Of a stretch of 64,000 bases of DNA, positions 21,090-35,234 are shown one piece after another. Numbering within the stretch: position 1 is the stretch's first letter; each line of letters opens with the position of its first letter. The stretch spans positions 85,491,845 through 85,555,844 of the forward strand of contig NC_067481.1 in the NCBI RefSeq assembly GCF_947179515.1, given 5' to 3'. Origin of the DNA: Apodemus sylvaticus (lineage: Eukaryota > Chordata > Mammalia > Rodentia > Muridae). A program made the position numbers and the translations under genes. The notes beneath the pieces were generated by a model. That model was not told where the DNA came from. It made no database searches and saw only the letters and a program-made list of their open reading frames with translations.

Positions 21090-22282
21090 TGAATGTGTCT
21101 GTATATATTGTGTCTAGAGAGTCATCACTTGTTTTCATAGTCACTAGGCTTAGCAGAAGTCCAGACTAACCACGACTACTCAGCAAAACAAAAGAATATT
21201 GTATTAACATGTTGCTAGCCTGTCAGAAGTTTGAAATTAATGTTGTACATAGAGATTATACTGAAGAACTTTGTGCCACTTTAAAATGGAACCATAGTAA
21301 GTCAGTACTGCCTGAAAATGTGTACATATGTATAAAAAAGTACATACAATTATGCATAAAGGGAAATATGCAGACACAGATTTGCATATGTATATTAATA
21401 AGATCTATAAGGTTTCTAAGGTCCATAGTTCACGACAGTAAGACACTCAGTGCAACATTTACATGTTAATAAAACTGTGCAATCAGTTATGAGAATTGGG
21501 AATATCCTGGAATCTTTAATCCCTGACTATGTCCAATAATAATACAGAGATTGACTTTTAGTCCTGACCTTACAAGACTTAATTAAATTTTCTAGCACAT
21601 TTCTTGTTTACAAAGTGAGTTGAAAAGTGTCAGTAGTTTCTGGGAAGATTTACCTTACCACTGTGAATCCTGTCTCTATGGCTTTAAGTCCCTTGGAGAT
21701 TTTGGATCTCAAAGTACTCCCCCGTGGAATTCAAGCATATTTTGCTATGTGAAGTTGAACCCTAGGCTAACAGCTTGGCTATCAGACCCTTAGTATTAAC
21801 TGTCAGCCTGCAGGGGAAAAAAAGATTGGTTGGTGCTCAGCAGTGGATCTGATATTAAATGGTACACTGTAAACACCAAAGCAGAACTCTGCTAGTTGCT
21901 CCTCCGTTAAAGAATATTTTCCCCCAAAGGTTATTAAAGCTAATTAAAAATGCATGCTACAGATAAGAGAATATTCAGAAAAAATATTACTGACCTAAGT
22001 TGCACAATGTGAGCAGATCATACATCTATGAAGTCTTTGCCACCTTCTAAGTTGGAAATCTGTCCTTTAAAATAGCTTTGCTTTTAACGTGGGCTCATAA
22101 TGTGGAAGATTATTTGCAATGTGAGTTTCAATCTTTCCCTAGTCTTCATACCTTTTTAGAATTGACTTTCTTCTTTCTCTCACCAAGAACTTCTTATAAG
22201 CATATAAGTGCAACAACAGATAGAATTTCTCAATGTTTTTTATTTGAGATAGGGCTAGAGATAGAGATAGACATATATATTG

Positions 22283-22283
<1 letters not shown>
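21090..22283. other. No gene; apparently unique sequence
   Basis: Nothing recognised. The 86-codon frame at 21209-21469 has no domain, no plausible signal and AT-rich codons. Confidence 0.55.
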
Positions 22284-22334
<51 letters not shown>

Positions 22335-22350
22335 GACAGAGAGACAGATA
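22284..22350. repeat. (GATA)n microsatellite
   Basis: About 12 GATA units followed by GACA/GAGA variants. Confidence 0.96.
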
Positions 22351-24129
22351 GACAGAGTGTGTTTATTGGTGGGGAATTCTGATTGGTATTATTTTAGCTA
22401 CACTTTATATAACATGGAAGACTATGTAAAATTTATATTTACGAATGGCATTATAGGAGAAGAGTGCTCCAGGAGCTAAAGCTTAAAGAACATCTTTGTG
22501 GGATTCATTTAATGTGTTGGTCTGTGAAGCCATTTTATAAGTGCTTTCTTTAAGGCTTATAGTTGGGCATTTCATTATATGACACCATTATATAACAAGG
22601 TCTTACTGAAATGCGTATGATTAAATCTCTTTGTACAAAGAACTAAAAAAAAAAATCTTATAGGAAACTTTATTTCAAAGCCCCTGGGTTACTCCAGGCT
22701 TCTAAAGCATTGTTTAGAGTTGATTGTGTGAGAGAGGTGAGTAGAGCTATTTTAAATGGATTTACTGGATTTAACCTGTTTCACCAAATATAGGGTGGCT
22801 TTGAAAATAACTAAGCCTTGAAAAATGAGTCTTTTGAAAAGATTTGAGATTTTGTAAATGTACGTGCCTGATGAAACTTCCCAAAATGTACAAAGCAATG
22901 AGGTTAACAAAGGGTATTCAAGTAGGCTGCTGTGACGCCTCTATGCCTTTATAATAGGATTGTCCTCACAAGACCCACAAAGGACATGGTCTTGGCTGTT
23001 ATTAGTTTTGTAGTTATAGGCAATGTCTGTACACCACATATAAACAGTCAGTAGACACTATTTTACAAGTTACAAATTTCCTGACCATGGTGAACATTGG
23101 ACAAATTAATGTTAGATGAATGGGGTCTCTATTTTACTTGGCCACATTTGATGGCAGTAGGTTCTGATTCTGAGTACCATGTGTCACATGAAGTAGATGG
23201 CAGGAGGGTGGTATTTAGTTACAGAGGCACACGTATGAATAATGGAACTGAAGAATCTATAATAAGTTACTGCAGGTGGTTACTCCAGAGGAAGACAGAT
23301 CTGTGTAAAAACATTCCCAATTAATGACAGATTAGAAAGAAAAAATAAGTAGAGAAAAAATTCCTTTGGCACATCTAACATCCCAAGTCACAAGGGCTAT
23401 AAAAATCTTGAGTATTTTAATATGCATTATGAATTTTAATTTTGTCTAATACCCTTAAAGTACTTTAAACTAACTTTTTTTTTCAGAATAAAGAATTTAC
23501 ATGCTACGTAAGGTGTTCTTCCATACTTTGAAGGTTAATTCATTTTGGGCCAGGTTCTTATCCAGAGGCAGCATTCAGGTCCATGGAGTGTGAGGCAAAG
23601 ATAAGTCTAAATTGCTAGAGAGTTAAGCACAGAATAATGCTTGAGGAGTGATCACATTTATGTCTTTGATAAAACAGAGTTATAATGTGTTTTCCATGGT
23701 TAGCAGCTGAAGCTGTGAAAAGTGTGTAAGGTTACAGTATCTAATATATACATTGGTTAACACCCAAATAGCGTCTCCTTGGGTAAAACCTAGGGGTGCC
23801 GTTCATCTTTTGGAATGGAAGAAACATGGGTAAAAAGAGGCTGATAAATTGTCTGTATATGGCCATGAGAACTGGGGATCCCATGTGTAGGTGTGAGGAA
23901 CCTGAGATTCGGATCAGCTCTCTGCATTATTGCCTGTATTCAGATGAGTAAATCAACATGCAAGTCACCTTTTAGTCTATAACTCGCTTCAAAGACTCCT
24001 TAAACTTGAATTTGGGAAATGGATACTACTGTTATGAATCCTTATCAAGCAGAGGCATTTCATCAGTAAGGGGAGGCGTTTGAACAGTAGTTCTCCCAAG
24101 TCACTGGAAAAGACAACCTGGTCTTTCTT
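22351..24129. other. No gene; apparently unique sequence
   Basis: About 1.8 kb without recognisable repeat ends. The frame at 23097-23324 (75 codons) is amino-acid rich in appearance but matches no family I know and has no support. Confidence 0.55.
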
Positions 24130-24254
24130 TTCTTTAAAAAAATAACTTTTTACTGATAATTTGTGAGTTTCGCATCATGCAACCCCAGTTTCTGTTTATC
24201 TCCTCAACCCCTCATATTCATCTTTTGCCCTTGGAATATTCCTCCAAATAAAAT

Positions 24255-24262
24255 ACACACAG

Positions 24263-24297
<35 letters not shown>

Positions 24298-24298
24298 C
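24255..24298. repeat. (CA)n microsatellite
   Basis: Imperfect CA run interrupted by one aaac, inside the left part of the composite repeat. Confidence 0.95.
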
Positions 24299-25776
24299 TA
24301 AAAATAACAAAAACAAGTCATAAAAGTTATTTCATTATGGAAGCTATAGTATGTCACACTGTGTCACACAGTATATCCCTCTGTCCATAAATATTCACTT
24401 GCAAATGTTCATTGCAGTGAGTCATGGATCTGGTCTGAGATCTTTGGCTTCTGTGACATCATCAATATTGGATCCTCATGGGGATTCCTTGAGGTGTTCC
24501 TGGCCCTGCCCTATGTCATGGAGATCCTGCGTCTTTGGAAGATCAGGAATGCCCCTTTCATGCATCCTAAACATTTGAAGATGATACCGATTTTGGCATG
24601 GGGTGGGCCAATTCAGAGCTATGAATCTGGGCCTGGGTGGTAGGTGAGCTGGGCAGCAGCCCTTATCCTTACCACTAGGGAGAGCTCTCCAGCATTGCTC
24701 TGGCTATCACCCAGTGCTTCCATAGGCAGGTGACAGCGTCAGTTCCCTTGTTCTCATGCCCTTGGGGCCAGCTCACTCACACCCACACCTCCAGAGAGCC
24801 AGCTCCACTGTGCTGCCCAGTCAAGGTGGCCTACTCTCCCAAGGGACTGGGCCAGCTCTCTCCTTCCCACACCCTTTGTGATGGCTCGCCCACACCTTCA
24901 CTTTTATGGCCAGCTCCACTCTATTGCCTAGGCAAGGCACAGGACTACCTCTTCTGAGTGCTACAGCCAGTAAAGTGGAGGGGGGGGGTTGGGTAGACTC
25001 TACCATCCTCATGACCCCAGGTTCAGCTGTCCCTGCTACTGCCACTCACACCAGATGAGTGGTAGAACATGCTCACCTATGTTCTTGCTCTCTGGGCCAG
25101 CTTACTTTCAACCTTTCCACAAGGGCCAGCTCTATTCAACTGCCCATATAAGGTAAAGGGCCTGGTTCCCCAAGCACTATAGCTTGCAAGGAGCATGGCC
25201 AGCTAACCTGCTCTCATAACCCTAGTACCAGTTCTTCTGACTGTTACAGGTGACAAGGGGCACGTCACCGCCACTCCCAACCACCTGATGCCAGACAAGT
25301 GGCAGGGCCAGCTTTCCTGTGGTCTTGCCCTTGAGGCTAGCTTACTCACTCCCCCTTGACCAGGGCCAGCACTGCCCTTCCTCTCAGGTGAAGTGCAGAG
25401 ACCCCCCTCTTTTGAAAGCTGTAGCCAGGTTACCTGTACTCATGAACCTGGTGTGAGTTCTCCTGACTGGCTCAATAACAGTAACAAAGGGCAAGGAGAT
25501 AGAGGGGACATTCTCCCTGCCCATGCCATCCATATCCAGAACTCAACAAAGGGGTGTAGTGGATCTAGATGTCTCTCTGTCTGTCCTTGGGGCTGGCTTA
25601 CCAACTACCCCAAGATTAGAGCCAGCACTACCTTGCTTGCTCAGGTGAGGTCAGGGGGTGGGGTGCAAGGGCGATGGGACCACTCTTCCATGTGCTGAAG
25701 CTGGAAAGAAGCAGACATAGCTTTCCTGAGATCACGACTCTGGGACAGATTTCGAGGTTGTTGGAGGTGGCAAGGA

Positions 25777-26505
25777 GTGGTGCTGGAGGTGGTATGGCCT
25801 TACCTCTGCTCCTGTGCCACTCTACTGCAGATGAATGGTGGAGTGAGCTCTCCTAGACTCATGCCTCAGGCCTGCTCACTCACACCCCTGCCAACAAGAC
25901 CAGCTCCGCTGTGCTGTGTGGACAAGGCACGTAGGCCCTACTCTACTCTCCCTACTGCTGCCGCTGCTGAAAGAGAGGGTCTCTTGCTTTGCTTTTTACT
26001 CAAAAAGACTTTAAAAAGTCTTAAGGTAAAAGAAAGCAAAAGTACACCAAAACCACCCTGTAAACGTTTGTTTGTTCCTCACCAACACCTTTACACTTCT
26101 CATGGTAACTTTTGCACAGATAGGACAAAGGCCACACTGGCTCATATTCTATTTGTGGAAATCCCACTAGGTCCCTTGTCTTATGTAACAGAAGAGTGTT
26201 TGGGAACCAGAGGTTCTGCTACTTACATCTCCAGCCAAATTCTTATCAACACACTTCCATCATCAGGTTCCACCAATACTTTCAGAGACACACTTTTCTT
26301 ATTGTCAGTTCAGAAATGTTCCCTGAAACTCCTTAGCTTGGTAAGTCATTTCCCTAACAAGCTTCACGTTCGCTCGTTGTCTTCACACTTGTTTAATGGG
26401 AAGGTAGATCGATCCCCAAACCAAGACTCATCAGCCTCTCCACTCCACGCTGGCTCTGACATCGGTCTTCTGCCACTCCACACCGCCATGGGAAACTTTT
26501 CTTAG
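25777..26505 (+). other. Longest ORF of the window, 242 codons, likely spurious
   Basis: Open from ATG at 25777 to the stop at 26503-26505. The first third lies in the satellite-like array and the rest in the right arm of the repeat. The translation has no domain, signal peptide, membrane segment or repeat I recognise, and is rich in Ser/Leu/Pro as expected of GC-richer non-coding text. Because it lies wholly inside a repeat, I do not call it a gene. Confidence 0.3.
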
Positions 26506-26777
26506 AATTATTATATAAAGGGGTCGGTTGAACTCTTTGCCAAAGTTCAAATTTCCAACTATTCTATTAAATGCACAAGATAAATAGTTATATGCCATTG
26601 TGACTCCATTTTTTCCATATCAAATACTCAATGATATGGAAAATACTCAATGAGGACTCCAGAATCCTCAGTGAATTCCCAAGTATGCGCCCCCAAGGAC
26701 TGATGTAGAAACTTCACACTTTGTTGAACATACAAATCTTCCTCAAAACTGAATTTTGGCCACCTCTAAAAATCACA

Positions 26778-26778
<1 letters not shown>

Positions 26779-26848
<70 letters not shown>

Positions 26849-26940
26849 CTCTCTGTCTCTCTCTCTCTGTCTCTCTCTCTGTCTCTCTCTCTGTTTCTCT
26901 CTGTGTGTCTCTGTCTCTCTCCCTCTCTCTATAAAAATTA

Positions 26941-27004
<64 letters not shown>
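26779..27004. repeat. Long (CT)n tract, second (TC)n-(TG)n tract
   Basis: About 65 bp of pure CT to 26843, then CT with scattered TG/TTT to 26933, a short break (ataaaaattaac), then (TC)n and (TG)n to 27004. Long frames here on both strands are Ser-Leu or Arg-Glu artefacts. Confidence 0.97.
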
Positions 27005-27007
<3 letters not shown>

Positions 27008-28227
27008 GTCTCTTTATCTTGGCTGTCTCCATTCCTATTTCCCCTCTCTCTGCCCCTTTCCTAACAATACTCAAGTTCCAATCCTCTGACAGGTGAACCA
27101 CCCACACCTTTTTTTCTTTATCATTAAACAACATTTAATTGACTAATTTTACAGTGATTTGACAAGCTATTACAGAAAAAAAAAGTTGTATCTTCACCGA
27201 AGTAAATTGCTTTTGCAAGTAAAATTTCACTGAGCAAGGTGTTAAATGCATTATGCACACCACATTCTAAGTGTAAAATTTGTTTCTTCTCTTTTCTTAT
27301 GACACCATCTTGCAGGGGATGCTGGCAAGTGTGGTTTATGTGTTTTGTTTTTTTTTTTTGGTTTGTTTGTTTTTCTTCCTTTCTGTTTTTATTTTTTGAA
27401 GGACTCACATTCCCCAAGGACATTCTTATTTTAGGCAGTTTCACTTCTTTATGCCATTGACCTTCCAATAACACCTATTATAGAGCCCTTCCACAAAATG
27501 AATTTCATTAAGAAAATATGTGTTTAAAGATGTGCTTGTGTTTCTGCTGGGTCATTCACAGAAGATTTCGAAGAACAGCTGAATTATGTCTTTTATTTTC
27601 AGTCTCACGCTGCTGCTTCTATGTCATGGCTTAAACAATAGTTTGCTATTTTCATATTTAATGATTTTCTTTCACTAAATATTTATACATGTTTTTTAAA
27701 AAAGACATTTGCATTTTTATTTTTGATGTGATTTTATAAGATTTTCATCTGAAGTAATGGATAGTACATTTCTAGCTCTCTTTTAATAATGATGACTAAA
27801 ATATATACTTTATAAAATTTTTCATGAGCTTACGAAGTTCCTTTCTTGTACTCAATAGTATACAGAGAGTACAAATGTTTTTATTACCATCCTTACTGTG
27901 AATAGATATGAGTGAAATTAAAGAAGTAAGAGGAAACACCAAAGGCTAAAGTTCCTCTTCCTATTTTATCACTGATTTGAATTTTTGGAACAAAGGCTGC
28001 TATCAAATGTGCTGTGAACTGACCAAAAAGAAACATTTGGATGCACTATGACATAACTTGTGAGTTGAAAAAAAAAAAGCTGGGTAATCACTTTCATCCT
28101 ATGCACCTTATCTACAACTGTATTAAAAATGGTGTACAATGGCGATGGATCTTATTAACTTGAGTGGGCATGAACTGGAAAAGGCTAGTGTATTGTTTAC
28201 TATATAATCTTCTTTGGCAAGGACATC
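27005..28227. other. No gene; apparently unique, AT-rich
   Basis: Contains a T-rich run at 27347-27375. The 116-codon minus frame (27124-27474) has Lys/Asn-rich text and no domain. Confidence 0.55.
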
Positions 28228-28440
28228 AAGTGGAGGGAGGGATGCAGTGATGCCTCAGAGGGTAGAAGCACTTCCCTTTTGGACATCCCAGTGTTGGGAC
28301 CCACTTGGACTTGCACATCTTCTCCTGTGACTCCAGCTCCTGGGTATCGGACACTGACTTCCAAGAGCACAGTAAAACACTTGGCACACACAACACACAC
28401 ACACACATAAAGAAGAATAAAATCAATCTTTTTTAAAAAT
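28228..28440 (+). mobile_element. B2/B3 SINE
   Basis: tgatgcctcagagggtagaa (tRNA-derived head), a middle with ctgtgactccagctcctggg and tctgg-type text, then a CA-rich block at 28380-28405 and aagaataaaatcaatctttt tail. Diverged, close to full length. Confidence 0.78.
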
Positions 28441-30204
28441 CAGATTTAAAGGAGGACTTTTAAAAGCATATATGCAAAATATTTCAGATAACCATCCTAT
28501 ACAGCTATTATGAATATTGGTGCTCATGGGGCCGGATATTTGGAAATGTTCATGCTTTCCCTGGGAAGTAGCTAGTGTTGTTTTGCTTTTTTTCCTCACA
28601 GGCTCTTTAGTCCCTGACACTGCTTTCCATTCCTTGAGTGTCTGTGATCAGGAGACATCTATGGCAATCAAGGGAGGGTTTAAACAAAAAACAACAACAA
28701 AACAAAACATTCCTTTATGTCCTCCTAATTCACCAGTCCTAAACCCAAGACCTTGAAAACATCTTTTTCCCAGTGAGGGATTAATGTTAGCAATCAAAAC
28801 CCCACCAGTGGATGTGTCAAACACAATCAAGCCTGGCATTTGCGTTACCCCGGCATCAATATGATACTTCTGTTGTCCTAGAAAACTTAAACCGTCGTTG
28901 CAATCATCAATACTGGTGTTTTTGCTTTATTTAAGAAATTGATTACTTTAATATCACAGAATGGAAAAATAAACTTCTTGTGGATCAATAGAGCACTACT
29001 CTCTCCTGGGTGTCCCCTCCCCTACCACCAGATAAATGCTCTTGATAAATGCTACTTTTGACTGCTTGCCTAGCTGACAGATTCTGCATGAAACATTCAA
29101 GCAGCTGCTGCTGCAGTGTTCTTCCCTCTTAAATGTCCTGTTTCCTTTTCATCAGCACAGACATAGCCTGGGTTCCCAATTATGGATTATAACATACAAG
29201 CATTTTAATAGGAATTAATAGAGAACATAAGCCAGTGGGTGATAGAAAGCTCTCTGGATAACACTTATACTTTGAAAGAAGCCAGAATTCTTGTTGGAAA
29301 AAAAAAAAAACCAAAGTCAGGGAAAATGCACACTGAATATTGTCTTTGATAACTCAAACAAATAAAGAAGACACAATAAGAAGAAAAGTTACACATTAAA
29401 TTGAATGATGGATTTTTACCTGTCATATAACGTGCCCTTGTACTCCTACGAGTTCTTGTTTCTGTAAGTTAATGTAATGCACATATTTGGGATAGGAGTA
29501 AGTATTATATAAATGGTATCAACACATGTTGGGTTAACTTTCAGTTATCAAACTATTATTTACAATTTTGCATCTGTCTTTTTCTACATAACTCAATTTC
29601 ATGGGATCAAAAATTGTGAAACACAAGTGCTCCTAATCAAATGAATAAGAAAATTTGCATTCACAGAGCGAGCAAAGCAATAAACAATTTAAAGGGACAC
29701 CCCAGTAGAAAACCACAATAGAAGAGGCCATGTATAATTCTTTGTCTTGTCTTAACAGTGGGTAACTATTTTGAAATGCACTGCTTAAAAATGAAATTAA
29801 ATAATAATTACTTCAAGACAGAGAATATGCTATAAGAAGGGTAAGATTCGTTGCAGAGTGAGTCCCCATGGTTTATTTCTGCATATTGTTTGTCTAGGGC
29901 TGAGCTTTTTATGTGAAAAGATTTATATTGAGTATAGAGTTAGGCTCATACATTCAGGATGTGCAATATGAATTTCTCCTCCTTGCATGCACAAAGCCTT
30001 ATATTTGACATATATCATTTTATTTGACTTTCATATGTCCACGAACTGAGCATTGGGATGGTACATTTGAATTTTATGGAGACGAAAGTTTGAAGAAAGT
30101 GATAACGTGTACAGAAACAAGAAAATACTGTAGACAGGATTCAAATCAGGTAGACAGCCAAGCCCTTTGTGTTTCTTTACTATCGATGTTCTACCTGCTA
30201 TGCC
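28441..30204. other. No gene; apparently unique sequence
   Basis: 28980-29250 is complex, with gcagctgctgctgcagtgtt and several TAAT cores. Frames such as 28517-28756 have no domain. Confidence 0.5.
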
Positions 30205-30208
30205 AAAA

Positions 30209-30251
<43 letters not shown>

Positions 30252-30253
30252 AT
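30205..30253. repeat. (AAAT)n microsatellite
   Basis: About 12 AAAT/TAAA units. The Leu-Phe-Ile-Tyr frame on the minus strand is an artefact. Confidence 0.96.
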
Positions 30254-30606
30254 ATACAGTTGAACAGGGAGGTTTTGGCAGGTGTGGAAGTGGCAAGTCA
30301 CATGACTTTAAATGAGTTAGGAAACAATGGACCAAACAAATTATACTAAGAGTACCCCATGGAAATAAATTAGGTAATGTTGATAACAAGGGATGGGGTG
30401 GTAAGCGTCCAGTGCAGGGTCTCAGAAATGCTTTGTCTCAGCAGTGTGCTTCCATGAACAGCCCACACAAGAGGAAGGAAGGGCATCGGAGATCAAGGGA
30501 AGGTGTTTGCTTTGTACCCAACATTACAGTTTTGAAGTGGAGGAATATTTCAATAAAATTAGTCACTATTAATATATTAATATATTTATTAACATAAATA
30601 TATCTA

Positions 30607-33155
<2,549 letters not shown>

Positions 33156-33159
33156 ATAT

Positions 33160-33245
33160 AAATATGTAGCCTATGGTAGCCTCAAATTTGAGATCCCCCT
33201 ACAGGAGTCAGCTGAGCACTGGAATTAAAGGCCTACATCACTGTG
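33160..33245 (-). mobile_element. B1 SINE fragment (antisense)
   Basis: tagcctatggtagcctcaaa, then ctgagcactggaattaaagg and cctacatcactgtgatgg: the reverse complement of the 5' half of a diverged B1. Confidence 0.65.
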
Positions 33246-33680
33246 ATGGTTTTTTTTTTTGTTTTTTTTTTTGTTTTTTTTTTTTGTCAGTACCACCTAG
33301 AGACCCTTGGGAAGGAGGACTGTCAACAGAGATATTTCTTTGATTCTGTTGGCCCTGTTGTAGGGGTCATTGTCTTGCTTGATGGTTATTATGCAAGGGC
33401 CTAACTCACTTTGGGCTGTGCCACCACTGGGTAGAGAGGCCTGGGTTGTTTCAGAGAGGTAGCCAATCAGTCCAGGACAAGCGAGCCAGTAAGCAGCACT
33501 ATTATGTGGTCTCTGATTTAGTTTCTGCTTCCAGGTGCCTTGACTGAGTTATTGGCCTGACTTTCCTGGGTTGAGAGACTGTGATGTGGAAGTATAAGCC
33601 AAATAAACCCTTTCTTTCCCAGCATTGCTTTTGGTTATGCTGTTTGTCTCTGCAATTGAAGGCAAACTAGATCAATGATG
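33246..33680 (+). mobile_element. MaLR-type LTR
   Basis: After a T/G-rich run (33250-33286) the text follows the 19592 family: gtcattgtcttgcttgatgg, gtgccaccactgggtagaga, agccagtaagcagcactatt, gactgtgatgtggaagtata, agccaaataaaccctttctt (AATAAA) and a worn ggcaaactagatca end. The 5' 60 bp are unclear. Confidence 0.72.
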
Positions 33681-33789
33681 ATATCTGACTAAAGGTATTT
33701 TCTTTAAAAACTTTCATACACTGCAGTTTAGACATTACAGTCATTACGATAGGTCTCCCCACTTTCTTGCTCATTTTCTTCTTTCATTT

Positions 33790-34010
33790 TTGAGATTATA
33801 TTTATATAATTTCTATCATTCCTGTTTCTCTCTAAAACCCTCCCTGTTGTCTTTCAAATCTAATTCCTCTTTTATCTTTTCATTAATTGTTACTATATGT
33901 ATCTTCACACATATAGCCTAATCACTTTAGTTAAGGTTACTGCTATCTTTTCAGGACTGGCCATTTTGGTATTGGGTTATTAGCTTAAGAGACATCACAC
34001 ATGGAAGAAG
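33790..34010 (-). mobile_element. Possible old rodent L1 (Lx-like) fragment
   Basis: tttctctctaaaaccctccc, tcttttcattaattgttact, and tttcaggactggccattttg followed by ggtattgggttattagctta appear in the order I recall from a common antisense murid repeat. Family assignment is from memory only. Confidence 0.4.
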
Positions 34011-34517
34011 TAGAAGAAACTTCACCAGAACTATGTGTTTGATGCTTACCTTCATTCCTTCTGATAATATATTTTCCATGATTCTTGTTTATTTTTGTTA
34101 ACATTTAAAACATCTGTGTGGCATGAAAACTAAGGGGAAGATAAAATTTCTACATGTGATTCTGTGATAATATAGGTTTGACTCAAGAGGTTGATGGAAC
34201 GTTTGTTATAAGATATAATGCCCACTTGTTAATGTTAACTTTGTGGTCCGAAGTGTTTAGCTGTTGAGTTTGATTCCTTAGGAGACCAAATTAAGATGTC
34301 TTAAGTTACATCTTAAAATTTTCATTTCCTGCAGTTAATTCTGCATGTTCTAATCTTAGAAGTAAACGCAAGTTAAAACAACTTGACAGAGGAATTCCCC
34401 AAGTGGCTTGTTTTCCAAAGAACAAAACCCTAAGTTTCCCTCGGTTTTTTAATTTAGCAAGGCTTGTGAATGGAAATAACAGTGCCCAATCACATTCTGC
34501 TTTAAAAGGTAAATACA

Positions 34518-35220
34518 ACTCAGGAGACAGCAGGTATTGGCAAGGATGTGGAGAAAGAAGAACACTCCTTCACTACTGGTGGGGTTGCAAATTGGTACAA
34601 CTACTCTGGAAATCAGTCTGACAGTTCCTCAGAAAACTGGGCACCTCACTTCTGAAAGATCCTGCTATACCACTCCTAGGCATATACCCAGAGGATTCCC
34701 CAGCATGTAATAAGGATATATGCTCCACGATGTTCATAGCAGCTCTATTTATAATAGCCAGAAGCTGGAAAGAACCCAGGTATCCCTCAACAGAAGAATG
34801 GATGCAAAAAAATGTGGTATATATACACAATGGAGTACTATTCAGCAATTAGAAACAATGAATTCATGAAATTCTTAGGCAAATGGATGGAGCTGGAGAA
34901 CATCATACTAAGTGAGGTAACCCACTCTCAAAAGATCAATCATGGTATGCACTCACTAATAAGTGGATATTAGCCTGGAAAACTGGAATACCCAAAACAT
35001 AATCCACACATCAAATGAGGTACAAGAAGAATGGAGGAGTGCCCTCTGGTTCTGGAAAGACTCAGTATACCAGTATAAGGCAAAACTAGAACAGGGAAGT
35101 GGGAAGGGGTGAGTGGGAGAACAGGGGGAGGGAAGGGGGCTTATGTGATTTTCGGGGAGTGGGGGAACAGAAAAGGGGAAATCATTTGAAATTTAAATAA
35201 AAAATATATCGAATTAAAAA
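34518..35220 (+). mobile_element. 5'-truncated L1 with 14-bp perfect TSD
   Basis: Sense ORF2 C-terminal region (gagacagcaggtattggcaa) to the 3' UTR and tail (aaataaaaaatatatcgaat). Flanks are aaaaggtaaataca at 34504-34517 and 35221-35234, identical. The coding part contains frame breaks. Same L1 subtype as 6733-8222: identical 3' terminal motif tatatcgaat. The minus-strand frame 34573-34848 is a shadow. Confidence 0.92.
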
Positions 35221-35234
35221 AAAAGGTAAATACA

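Larger units (their letters stand above)
24130..26505. repeat. Composite GC-rich satellite-like murid repeat
   Basis: Left part (24130-24660) begins T/A-rich (ttactgataatttgtgagtt, atcatgcaaccccagtttct). Middle (about 24660-25960) is a degenerate array in which blocks of type ggccagctcactcac, ccagctccactgtgctgccc and gcatggccagctaacctgctc recur at irregular, roughly 100-200 bp spacing. Right part (25960-26505) is ordinary in composition. I recall the whole as one murid repeat (possibly the one catalogued MurSatRep1) but cannot verify. Orientation is uncertain; the T-rich left edge would fit the minus strand. Confidence 0.55.

Noticed and set aside
22284..22350. GATA-factor binding cluster
   Set aside because: A simple GATA microsatellite; binding cannot be inferred from repeat units alone.
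23097..23324. 75-codon frame with balanced amino-acid composition
   Set aside because: Single short frame, no homologous family recognised, no splice or promoter context.
26721..27134. 122-codon frames on both strands
   Set aside because: Both run through the (CT)n/(TG)n tracts; low-complexity artefacts.
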